This document shows positions 33,864 through 44,480 of a stretch of 64,000 nt of DNA, one piece after another (position 1 is the first letter of the stretch; every line of letters starts with the position of its first letter). The position numbers and the translations under genes are program-made. Source of the DNA: an uncultured Muribaculaceae bacterium (GTDB taxonomy: Bacteria; Bacteroidota; Bacteroidia; Bacteroidales; Muribaculaceae); the NCBI GenBank assembly GCA_910579995.1, contig CAJTWH010000011.1:1-64000 (forward strand). The letters are read 5' to 3'. The notes under the pieces were generated by a model, which saw only the letters and a program-made list of their open reading frames with translations, ran no database searches and was not told the DNA's origin.

Positions 33864-36281
33864 ATGAGAAAATCAAACTTCACGATGAGTAAAACCTTAT
33901 TTCTTGCATTAGCGATATCATCGGTTTCTTTCATGGCCTCTGCCGGCGACCTTGATATTGCAGACAATGGTTGGAACATCACATTCAACAATTCCAACAA
34001 CACGCTCACATACGAGCAGAACGGCAACAAACTTTTCACCGGTGCTTACCTGACAGCCACCTGCGGCGATGATACGCAATTGAGCTCCAAGGACTACCCG
34101 ACTGTCGACCTCAGCTCCGAGAATATCACCGACGGCTACGGCTCCGGCAAAAAATACACCTACACATATTCCGGACTCACCGGCAAAGGCAAGCTCGTAC
34201 AAAACATCTATGTGTATCCCTCTCAGCCTTACATCCTCATCGACGGGGCAGTAGAAGGCCAGCCCGGCAACCCCGGCGCCTACCGTATCTGTCCTCTCGT
34301 GTGCCAGTCGACTGTGACCCTTCCTCTGCCGGGCAACAACAACCGCACATACGATATGCCCTTTGCCAATGACAACTGGGCTACATTCAATACCTCGTGG
34401 GTGACACAGCCCCAGACATCTTGCGAAGCTTCGGCATTCTTCAATGTAGACAACCGAAATGGCATCGTTGTAGGATCTGTAGACCACTCGGTGTGGAAAT
34501 CCGGCGTGGAATTTACCCCCAACGGCACCAACCGCCTGCGCAACTTCTCACTTACCGCCGGCTATGTCAGCGCCCGCACATGGGATACAGTATCGGGTAA
34601 ATCGTCGGTCACCCGTCATGGCACTGTCAAAGGAGAGCGCGTGGTATCGCCGCGCTTTATGCTTGGTTTCTTCGACGACTGGCGCAACGGTCTGGAGACC
34701 TACGGCGAAGCAAACACCGTTGTGTGCCCGAAACTCGAGTGGACCAAAGACGACTCACTCTTCGGCTGGCAGTCGTGGGGCGGCATGGAATTCGGCCTCA
34801 ACTATACCTCAGCGATGAGCGTGCTCGAGTTCTTCGAAAAAGAACTTCTTCCGCTTGGCTTCTACAACCAGCAGGGCCGCTGCATGATGGTGCTTGACTC
34901 AGGCTGGGATGCCCTCAACGATGACCAACTGCGCAAATATGCCGAAAAGTGCAAGTCACTTGGTATTGCCGCCGGTATCTACACCACCCCGTTCTCTTAC
35001 TGGGGCAGCGAGAGCGACTGTATCAACAACAATGAGTGGGAAGGCGGCCGTCTGGGAGAGCTCGTACTCAAAGGCAATGGCCGTTACCGCCAGATCAGCG
35101 CGATGTCGCTTGACCCGACCCATCCGGTTGTGAAAGAATGGAACCGCAAACGTTTCCAGAAATTCCGTGACCTCGGCTTTGAGTTTGTGAAAATCGACTT
35201 CATGAACAACGGCTCACAGGAAGCCGACAAATTCTATCTTCCTGAAATCACCACCGGTATGCAGGCCTATAACTATGGCATGGACTACATAATGGAATTT
35301 GCCGGCGACATGATGATCGATTTCTCCATCGCTCCGGTATTTCCCGCCAAAGCACACGTGCGGCGTATAGGCTGCGATGCATGGGGCGACCTTCCCCAGT
35401 CGATGTATACCCTCAACTGTATCAACGGCTCATGGTGGCTCGACCGCTGCTATACCTTCAACGACCCTGACCACATGTGTGTATCGCGCGTGGCGTTCAA
35501 CCAGAAAGGCTCCAACGACATTCAAGAAGCACGCATACGCTACACCTGCGGCCTGATGTGCGGCATGACCCTCCTCGGCGGTACCTACGCCTACGAGGGC
35601 GACACAAAGAAAATCAACGACCAATGGGTGCACATGGTAGGCACCGATGAAGAACGCGCCCGCGTGGTGGAGTTTGCCAAGAATAAAAACCTCACAGAGA
35701 TGGGTCGTATCGGACGCACCTTCCGCCCCGTAGAAGGAACTTTCAGCCACTTCGGCTCGCTTTGGGCAAACAATGACACACCTGTCGACAATGAGTTTAT
35801 CCTCGACACCGACAAGGCATTCTACTATGTAGTATTCAACTACGGCACCCAAAGCAACGACGCCATCAACGAAGCTCCTGATTTCAACCGTCTTGGAATC
35901 AACGCAGCCGACTACACCAATGTCACAGAGCTGTGGACAGGCGAGACCGCCGCACCCACAACGCTTAAAATCAATGTTCCCAAGAAAGACGTCCGTATCT
36001 ACCGCTTCGAGAAGCCCGGTTACGGTGAAACCAACGGAATAGAGAACCCGGAAATTGCCGCCACTACGGTGGCAATTTCCGGGGGAACTCTCCGGGTGTC
36101 AGCCCCGGAAGCCATCAGCAATGTCAACGTCTATAACACGTGCGGCATGCTGCTGAAGTCCCAAAACCTTAGCGACGGTGAATGTGACCTCACGATGGAC
36201 GCTCCGTCAACCGAGCTTGCCATAGTGAAGGTCATCTATCGCTCGGGAACAACGACAGTGCATAAAGTGGCCTGCCGCTGA
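33864..36281 (+). CDS. Secreted clan GH-D alpha-galactosidase-like enzyme (GH27/GH36 type) with C-terminal sorting domain
   Basis: An 805-residue protein with a signal peptide; ATG 33885 is an equally good start. After an N-terminal beta domain (to about 290), the barrel shows WQSWGGMEFGLNYT, LDSGWDAL, VKIDFMNNG with nucleophile Asp445 and RIGCDAWGD with probable acid/base Asp505, the clan GH-D pattern. Residues from about 730 form a C-terminal domain resembling type IX sorting domains (VNVYNTCGMLLKS ... HKVACR). It should release terminal alpha-galactose or a similar alpha-linked sugar. The HTCS gene follows by 34 bases. Confidence 0.82.
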   Translation: MRKSNFTMSKTLFLALAISSVSFMASAGDLDIADNGWNITFNNSNNTLTYEQNGNKLFTGAYLTATCGDDTQLSSKDYPTVDLSSENITDGYGSGKKYTYTYSGLTGKGKLVQNIYVYPSQPYILIDGAVEGQPGNPGAYRICPLVCQSTVTLPLPGNNNRTYDMPFANDNWATFNTSWVTQPQTSCEASAFFNVDNRNGIVVGSVDHSVWKSGVEFTPNGTNRLRNFSLTAGYVSARTWDTVSGKSSVTRHGTVKGERVVSPRFMLGFFDDWRNGLETYGEANTVVCPKLEWTKDDSLFGWQSWGGMEFGLNYTSAMSVLEFFEKELLPLGFYNQQGRCMMVLDSGWDALNDDQLRKYAEKCKSLGIAAGIYTTPFSYWGSESDCINNNEWEGGRLGELVLKGNGRYRQISAMSLDPTHPVVKEWNRKRFQKFRDLGFEFVKIDFMNNGSQEADKFYLPEITTGMQAYNYGMDYIMEFAGDMMIDFSIAPVFPAKAHVRRIGCDAWGDLPQSMYTLNCINGSWWLDRCYTFNDPDHMCVSRVAFNQKGSNDIQEARIRYTCGLMCGMTLLGGTYAYEGDTKKINDQWVHMVGTDEERARVVEFAKNKNLTEMGRIGRTFRPVEGTFSHFGSLWANNDTPVDNEFILDTDKAFYYVVFNYGTQSNDAINEAPDFNRLGINAADYTNVTELWTGETAAPTTLKINVPKKDVRIYRFEKPGYGETNGIENPEIAATTVAISGGTLRVSAPEAISNVNVYNTCGMLLKSQNLSDGECDLTMDAPSTELAIVKVIYRSGTTTVHKVACR

Positions 36282-36315
36282 CTTAGTATCCTACACCCTA
36301 CACCTTGCCCTTACC

Positions 36316-39300
36316 ATGAAACGACTGTTATACATTTTCTGTTTAGTGCTGCTGACGCTTATCCCATGTGCTTCGGTGGCCAAATTGTCATTCCGACATA
36401 TCAACAATTCAAATGGTCTTTCGGCTGTTCACATAAAATGTATACTTCGCGACAGTCGCGATTTCATGTGGTTCGGCACCAAAAACGGTCTCAATGTCTT
36501 CGACGGTCAAGAAGTATTGGTACTGAAATGCTTTGACCCGGAGAAGAAACGCGGCAACAACAATATCGACGCCCTACATGAAGACCGGATGGGTAATATC
36601 TGGGTTGGAACCGACCGCGGCGTCTTCGTCTACACTCCGTCGACCGGCAAGTTCAATGCCATGACAGTGACAACAAACCGCGGCGAATGGGCCGAAAACT
36701 GGGTACAGAACATTGAGGAAGACACCATGGGCAACATCTGGGTACTTTGTCCCGACCAAGGCCTTTTCCGCTATACAGGCGATGAAGTAGAGCTTTACAA
36801 CCCGGGAAGAGTACGTCGTATCAAAGAAGAGTTTTTCTCGGATATCTGCGCCGACAGCGACGGAAATGTATATGCCTTGACCAACGGAGGCGATATTTTC
36901 AAATATAACATCACCACCGATTCATTCGACCGCATGGAGACTGCCGGTACGGCTGTGGAGAAAAATCCGGGCTACTGCCGCATAGTGACCGACAGCCGGT
37001 CAGATCTTTATATTGCCAACAACCGCGGCGACCTTTATTCAGTAGATGTAGATCAAAACTACAAGATAAAAAGGATACCATTCTCACAGACCGGCAGCAA
37101 TTATGTGCGCGATATCATCGTGATTGACGATGACCTCTGCATAGGCACCCAGCACGGTATATACGCCGTAAACCTCAAAGACCACACCGAACAGGTATTT
37201 CTTGAAGACCCACTGGACTCATTCTCCCTCTCAGACAATACCATTACCTGCATTTATTCCGACAAAGATAAGAATGCGTGGATAGGCACAATGTTCGGCG
37301 GCATAAACTATTGGCCCAACAATCCATTCTCCTTCAAGTTCTACGGACTGTCGTCCGGTCTGTCGAGCCGCCATGTAATCGGCCTTCAGAAGACCGTCGA
37401 CGGCAAGCTGTGGGTGGGAACAGAAAATGCAGGCATTAATCTCTTCAACCCGTCAACCGGTTTGTTTTCCCAGCCGGTGAAATCGCCCGAGGGCTGCGAC
37501 GGCATAATACTCAACCTTGAGCCGGACGGGCGCGATATCGTCGCAGCCTTTTCTTCGTGCGGCCTCTTACGTATCAGCGCCGACGGGCACACCGGCCCTC
37601 TTACCGACGACCCAGAAATAAGCCATTCTTCGTGCTATTCATATCTTAAAGATTCAAATGGCAATGAATGGGTGGGGCTTGGCTACAGTCTCATGCTTCG
37701 AGAAGCCGGCAAGGCAGATTTCCATAGGGTTGACGCCACCGGTTACGACTGGATTTTCACTATCAACGAGGCCGGCGACGGCACTATATGGTTCGGCACG
37801 ATGGGAAACGGCCTATGGAAGTACACCCCCGCCAATGGCAAATTCAAGAGCTATACCTATAACGATGGCGAAATCAACCCACACTCGCTGCGATCTAATT
37901 CCATTTCATCCATTACCGAAGACCATAAGGGAAACATCTGGATTTCGACCGACCGTGGCGGTCTGAGCCGCTATAACAAGGCTACCGACGATTTCACAAC
38001 GTATTCCGAGCCTGAGGGCTTGCCCGACGGCGATATTTACAAAGTACTTGAAGATGGCTCAGGCTACCTTTGGTTCGGCACCAACAAGGGCCTTGTAAAG
38101 TTCAACCCGGACACCGAGACAGTCAAAATATTCACAACCAAGGACGGATTGCCGTCCAACCAGTTCAGCTACCACTCTGCGCAAGCCATGCCCGACGGAA
38201 TGTTTTATTTCGGCACCATCAACGGCATAGTAGCATTCAATCCGGAGCTCGACAGCAATATAACAAGCCCCGCCCCACTCTATTTCACCTCACTCAACAT
38301 ATTAGGCAACACCAACAAGCAATATGCGTCAGAAAGCAGTCTCTTTCCCGAACGCGTGCGTCTTCCATACGACTGCTCGTCGTTCTCAGTGAAGGTGTCG
38401 TCGCCGATATATCATGTAAGTGGCATACGCACATTCAGCTACCGCCTGCTGCCCGACAACAAAGAATGGCGGGCCATGGAAGGCAATACAATATCATTCA
38501 ACAATCTCTCTCCGGGCAACTACACGCTCGAAGTGCGAACCGGCGAGGGTAGCTCCCTCTCAAGCTGCGCCATGCAGATTTCGATACTGCCACCATGGTG
38601 GCGGTCAGGGTGGGCATACGCCTTTTATAGCTTGATAGCTATCCTTGCCGGCGTAAGTCTTTTCTTATGGTACACCCGGCGAAACGAGCGCCGTATCCAT
38701 GAGCGGGAGAAGAATTTCGCCGCCATCAAGGAGCGCGAGCTATATCGCTCTAAAGTGAATTTCTTCACAGAGATAGCGCATGAAATACGCACACCGCTGT
38801 CGCTGATAGATATTCCTCTTGAGGCAATTGAAGAAAACGGCCTTGATCATCCAGACTCCAAACGCTTCCTGAAGGTAACGCGCCAGAACACGCGCCGTCT
38901 GCTCGAACTTACGAGCCAGCTACTTGATTTCCAGAAGATTGATTCAAACAAACTGATACTCAAGAATGAGCCGGTCAATGTCATAGCCCTATTGCGCGAG
39001 ACCATCGGGCGCTTTGAGCCATCAATCACCCTGAGCGGCAAAACGCTCAATGTTGAACTGTCGGAGACGCCGCTTGTTGTCTCAACCGACCGGGAGGCTC
39101 TGCTGAAGATAATCAGCAATCTTCTCAACAACGCCCTCAAATATTCAGCTTCTGCTATATCGGTGCGTCTGAATACAGAATCCGACTCCTTTGCAATCAG
39201 CGTGACAAGCAACGGCCCGAAGATAAAGCCTCAGGACAGGGAGCATATTTTCGACGCATTCTATCAAAGCGACAGAGCCCATAAGGAAAACAACGGCGTC

Positions 39301-40296
39301 GGAATCGGGCTGCCGCTGTCGCGCTCCCTCGCAACGCTATTGGGAGGCGAACTTGTACTTGAAGACAACACTGATGAGCTTAATATCTTCACCCTGCGGC
39401 TACCTGTAATCAAGCCCAACGAGGATGTGGTGGAGACGATAGATCTCGATAAAGAGAACTATCTGATGGACGACGAGTCAAACCAAACCAAGCTCAGGCA
39501 GGATGGCTACAATCTGCTTATCGTAGAGGATAACGACGGCATACGGTCAATGCTCAAGGAGCAGTTGTCGAAATCGTTCTTCGTAGATACCGCAGCTAAT
39601 GGCCGTGAGGCATTGGAGAAACTCGGCGCGAACCCGTTCGACCTTATTATAACCGACCTTATGATGCCTGTAATGGATGGCTTCGAGCTATGCAAGGCCG
39701 TAAAGAATGATGAGGAGCTCTCTACGATACCCATACTTATCGTCACGGCCAAGAATGACCTCGACAGCAAAATCAAGGGCCTGCAACTGGGTGCCGAGGC
39801 TTTTATCGAGAAACCATTCTCTCTCAAATATCTCAAGCAAAGCGTACATTCCATTCTGGAAAACCGCAAGCGGGAACGCGAGGCATTCTCAAAGAAGCCG
39901 TTCTTCAATGTAGACAGCATACATACCAGCAAAGCCGATGAGGAATTCATGAACAAGTGCATTGATGTGATCAACGCCCACGTCAGCGAGGAAGACTTCA
40001 ATGTAGAAAGTCTCACCGACATAATGTGCATGAGCCGATCGAGCCTTCTGCGCAAAATAAAAGCGCTCTTCAATCTATCGCCGAGCGAACTCATACGCCT
40101 TGTAAAATTGAAAAAAGCGGCGGAGCTTATTCAAGACGGGAATTACCGCATAGGAGAGATTTGTGTGATGGTAGGTATCAGTTCGCCTTCGTACTTCGCA
40201 AAGCTTTTCGCCAAGCAGTTTAACGTAACACCCAAAGAATTTGCAAAACAATGTCAGGCGACCCGCAACAGCACCGAGACTAATCTGCAAGACTGA
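36316..40296 (+). CDS. Hybrid two-component system regulator (HTCS)
   Basis: A 1326-residue one-protein signalling system. Signal peptide, then a periplasmic sensor of two-component propeller (Reg_prop) repeats such as DFMWFGTKNGLNVFDG and GNIWVGTDRGVFVY (residues 25-670), a Y_Y_Y domain, and a membrane helix at about 765-785. In the cytoplasm: histidine kinase with His822 in EIAHEIRTP, an ATPase domain with GVGIGLPLSRSLA, a receiver with phospho-acceptor Asp1114 in IITDLMMP, and an AraC-type DNA-binding domain (1200-1320). It senses a glycan fragment in the periplasm and should activate PUL 1. Confidence 0.95.
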   Translation: MKRLLYIFCLVLLTLIPCASVAKLSFRHINNSNGLSAVHIKCILRDSRDFMWFGTKNGLNVFDGQEVLVLKCFDPEKKRGNNNIDALHEDRMGNIWVGTDRGVFVYTPSTGKFNAMTVTTNRGEWAENWVQNIEEDTMGNIWVLCPDQGLFRYTGDEVELYNPGRVRRIKEEFFSDICADSDGNVYALTNGGDIFKYNITTDSFDRMETAGTAVEKNPGYCRIVTDSRSDLYIANNRGDLYSVDVDQNYKIKRIPFSQTGSNYVRDIIVIDDDLCIGTQHGIYAVNLKDHTEQVFLEDPLDSFSLSDNTITCIYSDKDKNAWIGTMFGGINYWPNNPFSFKFYGLSSGLSSRHVIGLQKTVDGKLWVGTENAGINLFNPSTGLFSQPVKSPEGCDGIILNLEPDGRDIVAAFSSCGLLRISADGHTGPLTDDPEISHSSCYSYLKDSNGNEWVGLGYSLMLREAGKADFHRVDATGYDWIFTINEAGDGTIWFGTMGNGLWKYTPANGKFKSYTYNDGEINPHSLRSNSISSITEDHKGNIWISTDRGGLSRYNKATDDFTTYSEPEGLPDGDIYKVLEDGSGYLWFGTNKGLVKFNPDTETVKIFTTKDGLPSNQFSYHSAQAMPDGMFYFGTINGIVAFNPELDSNITSPAPLYFTSLNILGNTNKQYASESSLFPERVRLPYDCSSFSVKVSSPIYHVSGIRTFSYRLLPDNKEWRAMEGNTISFNNLSPGNYTLEVRTGEGSSLSSCAMQISILPPWWRSGWAYAFYSLIAILAGVSLFLWYTRRNERRIHEREKNFAAIKERELYRSKVNFFTEIAHEIRTPLSLIDIPLEAIEENGLDHPDSKRFLKVTRQNTRRLLELTSQLLDFQKIDSNKLILKNEPVNVIALLRETIGRFEPSITLSGKTLNVELSETPLVVSTDREALLKIISNLLNNALKYSASAISVRLNTESDSFAISVTSNGPKIKPQDREHIFDAFYQSDRAHKENNGVGIGLPLSRSLATLLGGELVLEDNTDELNIFTLRLPVIKPNEDVVETIDLDKENYLMDDESNQTKLRQDGYNLLIVEDNDGIRSMLKEQLSKSFFVDTAANGREALEKLGANPFDLIITDLMMPVMDGFELCKAVKNDEELSTIPILIVTAKNDLDSKIKGLQLGAEAFIEKPFSLKYLKQSVHSILENRKREREAFSKKPFFNVDSIHTSKADEEFMNKCIDVINAHVSEEDFNVESLTDIMCMSRSSLLRKIKALFNLSPSELIRLVKLKKAAELIQDGNYRIGEICVMVGISSPSYFAKLFAKQFNVTPKEFAKQCQATRNSTETNLQD

Positions 40297-40309
40297 ACAA
40301 AATACAAAT

Positions 40310-42247
40310 ATGTATACTCCAAAACACACATTGAACAATATCATTGTGGCGATTGCCTGTATGTCTATCGGCTGCCACGCGGCGGCAATCGAGCTGCCGA
40401 AGTTTATCACCGACAGCATGGTTATACAGCAGAACAGCACCCTGCGCGTCACAGGCAAAGCGGCCGGTGCAGTGAATGTTGTACCCTCATGGACATCCAT
40501 GCCGGTGAGGTCGGATGTAGGCAGCGACGGAACTTTCACCATCGAGCTCCCAACACCACCAGCGGGCGGCCCGTTTACAATTAATTTCACAGACGGGAGC
40601 AGCAGTGTGACACTCTCCGACGTATATTCAGGCGAAGTATGGCTCTGTTCGGGGCAGTCAAACATGGAAATGCCCGTTGGCGGTTGGGGCAAGGTGGCCA
40701 ACTATGAGGCTGAAATCGCCTCAGCCAACTACCCGAAGGTCCGTCTTCTTCAAATAAAGAAGACAGTCTCGCCGAAGCCATGCAATGATGTTGCCGTAAA
40801 TATGGGAGGCTGGCGCACGGCAACGCCGGCAAGCGTAGAGAATTTCTCTTCTATCGGGTATTTCTTCGGCCGCGACCTCTCTGCCGAGCTTGGCGATATT
40901 CCGGTGGGAATAATCGACTGCACTTGGGGAGGCACACCTGTGGAAGCATGGTCGTCGCTCGGAGGAGTATCATCTGTAGACGGCTTTGAAGACGAGGTGA
41001 TGACACTTACAGCTGCAGACACCGACCGCATGAAGGCTATCAACGATTCTCTTCAGTCGGCATGGCTTGAAATGGCTAAAGCCAAAGAAGTGCATATCGA
41101 CCCGTCTAAGCTCTCGGCTAAGGGCCTAGATATCACATTGCCGCAATATATCGAGCAGGCTCTTGGCAGAACTCTCGACGGTGTTTTCTGGCTCCAGCGC
41201 GAAGTGGAAATTCCAAGATCGATGGCAGGTAAAGAGTTGATTGTCAATCTTGAGAAAATCGATGATGAAGATATCACGTATTTCAACGGTATCGAAATCG
41301 GCAGGATGTCGGGATACGATGTTCCGCGCCATTACACTGTGCCGGCAACGCTTGTCAAAGAAGGCAAGGCCCTTATTTCGATAAAGGTGAGCGACTTCAG
41401 CGGCGAAGGAGGACTATGGGGTGATGAATCCGGACTGAATATCAGCGACGGAGCCACTACTCTACCCCTTAGCGGTGACTGGACTTTCACTCTCGGCGTT
41501 GACTTCGGCAATCTTCGGCCCCGACCGCTATCAATTGCAAGCAGTTCGTATCCGACGGTTCTCTACAATGCAATGTTTGCCCCGCTTAAAGATTACCCGG
41601 TCAAGGGAGTGCTGTGGTATCAGGGATGTGCGAACGTAGGACGCGACGCACAGTACAGCCGCCTTTTCAAACGTCTCATCGCTGATTGGCGCAGCCTGCG
41701 CTCTCAACCCGACATGCCTCTCTATTTCATGCAATTGGCAGCGTATCTCGAACCTCAGCAATTGCAACCCCACTCTGAATGGGCAGCCTTGCGCAGTGCC
41801 CAGTCCGACGCCCTCGATATTGCCAATGTCTACATGGCTTCGGCAATAGATATAGGAGAGGCCAAGGACATCCACCCCAAGAACAAACAGGAGGCGGCGC
41901 GCCGATTCCTCAACCTTGCTCTGAATAAAACATACGGGCATGACATAGCATGTGAGGCGCCGGCGCCGGCAAAATGTGAGAAATCCGGACATGGCTGCGA
42001 CATTATTTTCAACTCCGACGTATATACCGGCGAAGGCGCACAGCCAAGCGGATTTATCGTGCTGCTCGACAACGGCACGTGGCAGCGAGGCAATGCCGTC
42101 AGAAAAGACAGCCGCACTATACATGTCGACCCGTCAAACGGTTCGATTGTGGAAGTACGCTACAATTGGGCCGATTTCCCCGACGGAAACCTGCGAGGCG
42201 CAAACGGCCTGCCGGTAGTACCATTCAAAAATGAAATCATGAGATGA
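40310..42247 (+). CDS. Sialate O-acetylesterase-like SGNH hydrolase
   Basis: A 645-residue exported protein. I chose the ATG at 40310, 14 bases after the HTCS stop, since it begins a signal peptide; the longer frame would overlap the HTCS. The catalytic SGNH parts are separated: Ser117 in SGQSNMEMPV, the WYQGCANV block near 435, and Asp520/His522 in KDIHPKNK. A jelly-roll insert (about 265-395) is typical of the SASA family. It should remove O-acetyl groups from sialic acid or another acetylated sugar. It overlaps the next gene by four bases (ATGA). Confidence 0.88.
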   Translation: MYTPKHTLNNIIVAIACMSIGCHAAAIELPKFITDSMVIQQNSTLRVTGKAAGAVNVVPSWTSMPVRSDVGSDGTFTIELPTPPAGGPFTINFTDGSSSVTLSDVYSGEVWLCSGQSNMEMPVGGWGKVANYEAEIASANYPKVRLLQIKKTVSPKPCNDVAVNMGGWRTATPASVENFSSIGYFFGRDLSAELGDIPVGIIDCTWGGTPVEAWSSLGGVSSVDGFEDEVMTLTAADTDRMKAINDSLQSAWLEMAKAKEVHIDPSKLSAKGLDITLPQYIEQALGRTLDGVFWLQREVEIPRSMAGKELIVNLEKIDDEDITYFNGIEIGRMSGYDVPRHYTVPATLVKEGKALISIKVSDFSGEGGLWGDESGLNISDGATTLPLSGDWTFTLGVDFGNLRPRPLSIASSSYPTVLYNAMFAPLKDYPVKGVLWYQGCANVGRDAQYSRLFKRLIADWRSLRSQPDMPLYFMQLAAYLEPQQLQPHSEWAALRSAQSDALDIANVYMASAIDIGEAKDIHPKNKQEAARRFLNLALNKTYGHDIACEAPAPAKCEKSGHGCDIIFNSDVYTGEGAQPSGFIVLLDNGTWQRGNAVRKDSRTIHVDPSNGSIVEVRYNWADFPDGNLRGANGLPVVPFKNEIMR

Positions 42248-44436
42248 AGAAGATTATTGCACTTATATTGGCAGGTATTACAGCTTCGGCTGTAATGGCG
42301 GTGAGCCCATCGACTCCACGCGTGGATTACGTAGACCCGTTTATAGGCACGGGCGCTGTGGCGGGAGGATTGTCGGGCAACAACTATCCGGGCGCGACAG
42401 TGCCATTCGGGATGGTGCAGCTTTGCCCCGACACCCATGAAGCTCCCGACTGGTACAACGCTTCAGGCTATAATTACAAGGATTCTACTATCTATGGCTT
42501 CAGTCATACGCGTCTGAGCGGCACGGGAGCAAGCGATTTGATTGATCTGCTTGTATTCCCTACCACCACAAGCCGTAATGTGAGCTCATTTTCTCATAGC
42601 CAAGAGTCAGCGCGTCCGGGCTACTATGCCGTAGATCTCCTCGACGAGGGAGTGAAGGCCGAGCTGACAGCAGGAAAGCGCAGCGGTTATCACCGCTACA
42701 CTTACCCTGACGGAGATCGCAATCTGTGGATAGATCTCGACCATTCGGCCAACAAGGGTAGCTGGGGACGCCGGATCATCAACAGCCAGATACGCCGTGC
42801 CGGAGCCAATGCGCTTGAGGGCTACCGTATCATAACGGGCTGGGCCAAACTGCGCAAGATATATTTCTATATGGAATTTTCCGAGCCTATCGCAGGCCTT
42901 GTGCTTATGGACGGTGACAAGAGATATGACAACACCACCGATGTGGTAAATGGTACCGCACTGAAAGCATTCGTAAGTTTCGGCAAAGAATCGAAGCCGC
43001 TTGAGTGTCGTGTCGGAATCTCTCCTGTGTCGATTGACAACGCGAGGGAAAACCTTGCTGCCGATTTCAGAGGAATGAGCTTCGACGCATTGGCCAAATC
43101 TGCCGCAGATGAGTGGGAAAAGCTATTGTCGCTGATTGAAGTCGACGGGTCTCCCGAGCAGATGAAAACATTCTACACGGCGCTGTATCATACGATGTGT
43201 CAACCCAACCTTTTCAGCGATTTTAACGGGAGGTATATAGGCGCAGATTACTCTGAAAAGCAGTTGAAGGCCGGAGAGAATCAATACACCACATTCTCGC
43301 TATGGGACACCTACCGTGCGGCGCACCCTTTATACACAATATTGCTGCCCGAACTTACGGCGGATTTTGTGAACAGTATGCTCCGCCATTATGATGATTA
43401 CGGCTACCTCCCGATATGGCATCTATGGGGGCAGGATAATTACTGCATGATCGGTAATCATTCAATACCGGTCATTGCAGATGCAGTGCTTAAGGATATT
43501 CCGGGCATAGATACCGAAAAAGCTTATCAAGCAGTGAAAGAGTCTTCGACCAACGCACATCCAAATTCACCTTTCGATATATGGGAAAAATATGGCTATA
43601 TGCCGGAAGATGAGCAGACACAGTCGGTTTCGATTACGCTTGAAATGGCTTTTGACGACTGGTGTGTGGCGCAGCTCGCCAAGAAACTCGGCAAGACTGA
43701 TGATTATGACCACTTTATGAAGCGCGCCGGGAATTTCCGAAATCTTTATGACACAGAATCAGGTTTCTTCGCACCTAAAGACAGCGGAGGCAAGCTGATA
43801 CGGCCTTTCGACCCCTTGAAATATGGTGCCAACGGAGGCTATCCATTCACAGAGGGAAATGCGTGGCAATATTTCTGGTATGTGCCGCATGATGTGGAGG
43901 GGTTGATAAGTCTTAGCGGAGGAAAGAAAGCCTTCGCAGAAAAGCTCGACAAATTCTTCACCCTCACCGACCAAAGCGGCGAGCTCAACGACAATATCTC
44001 AGGCATGATAGGCCAGTATGCACATGGAAATGAGCCCAGTCATCACGCCGCTTATCTATATAATTATGCAGGCGTGCCGCATAAGACTCAGGATATGGTA
44101 TGGCGTATCATGAATGAGCTGTACGACAACACATCGGCCGGCTATTCCGGCAATGATGATTGCGGCGAGATGTCGGCGTGGTATGTGTTCAGTGCAATGG
44201 GCTTCTATCCTGTGAATCCTGCCTCGGGAGAGTATGACCTCGGGACACCACTTTTCGACAAAGCCACAATCAATCTTCAATCAGGCAAGAAATTTGTAGT
44301 GAAAGCCAAGCGCAGCAAAGCGGGAGCCCATCGGGTGAAGGAGGTGAAATTGAACGGCAAACCGCTGAAAACCGGCAAAATATCAAATACAGATATACTT
44401 GCCGGCGGCGAGCTTGAGTTTACATTACAACACTAA
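42244..44436 (+). CDS. GH92-family alpha-mannosidase
   Basis: A 730-residue secreted enzyme (signal peptide ending ASAVMA). It has all the classical GH92 blocks: VDYVDPFIGTG at the start, ATVPFGMVQLCPDT, ITLEMAFDDWCVAQLA, FTEGNAWQYFW with general acid Glu537, GNEPSHHAAYLYNY, and GNDDCGEMSAWYVFSAMGFYPVNP with the base aspartates. The family consists of calcium-dependent exo-alpha-mannosidases. It lacks the discoidin domain of the first GH92 in this locus. It is translationally coupled to the acetylesterase. Confidence 0.93.
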   Translation: MKKIIALILAGITASAVMAVSPSTPRVDYVDPFIGTGAVAGGLSGNNYPGATVPFGMVQLCPDTHEAPDWYNASGYNYKDSTIYGFSHTRLSGTGASDLIDLLVFPTTTSRNVSSFSHSQESARPGYYAVDLLDEGVKAELTAGKRSGYHRYTYPDGDRNLWIDLDHSANKGSWGRRIINSQIRRAGANALEGYRIITGWAKLRKIYFYMEFSEPIAGLVLMDGDKRYDNTTDVVNGTALKAFVSFGKESKPLECRVGISPVSIDNARENLAADFRGMSFDALAKSAADEWEKLLSLIEVDGSPEQMKTFYTALYHTMCQPNLFSDFNGRYIGADYSEKQLKAGENQYTTFSLWDTYRAAHPLYTILLPELTADFVNSMLRHYDDYGYLPIWHLWGQDNYCMIGNHSIPVIADAVLKDIPGIDTEKAYQAVKESSTNAHPNSPFDIWEKYGYMPEDEQTQSVSITLEMAFDDWCVAQLAKKLGKTDDYDHFMKRAGNFRNLYDTESGFFAPKDSGGKLIRPFDPLKYGANGGYPFTEGNAWQYFWYVPHDVEGLISLSGGKKAFAEKLDKFFTLTDQSGELNDNISGMIGQYAHGNEPSHHAAYLYNYAGVPHKTQDMVWRIMNELYDNTSAGYSGNDDCGEMSAWYVFSAMGFYPVNPASGEYDLGTPLFDKATINLQSGKKFVVKAKRSKAGAHRVKEVKLNGKPLKTGKISNTDILAGGELEFTLQH

Positions 44437-44480
44437 GACAACAACCACAAGAACAAAAAACTTTAACCTATAATAAGATC

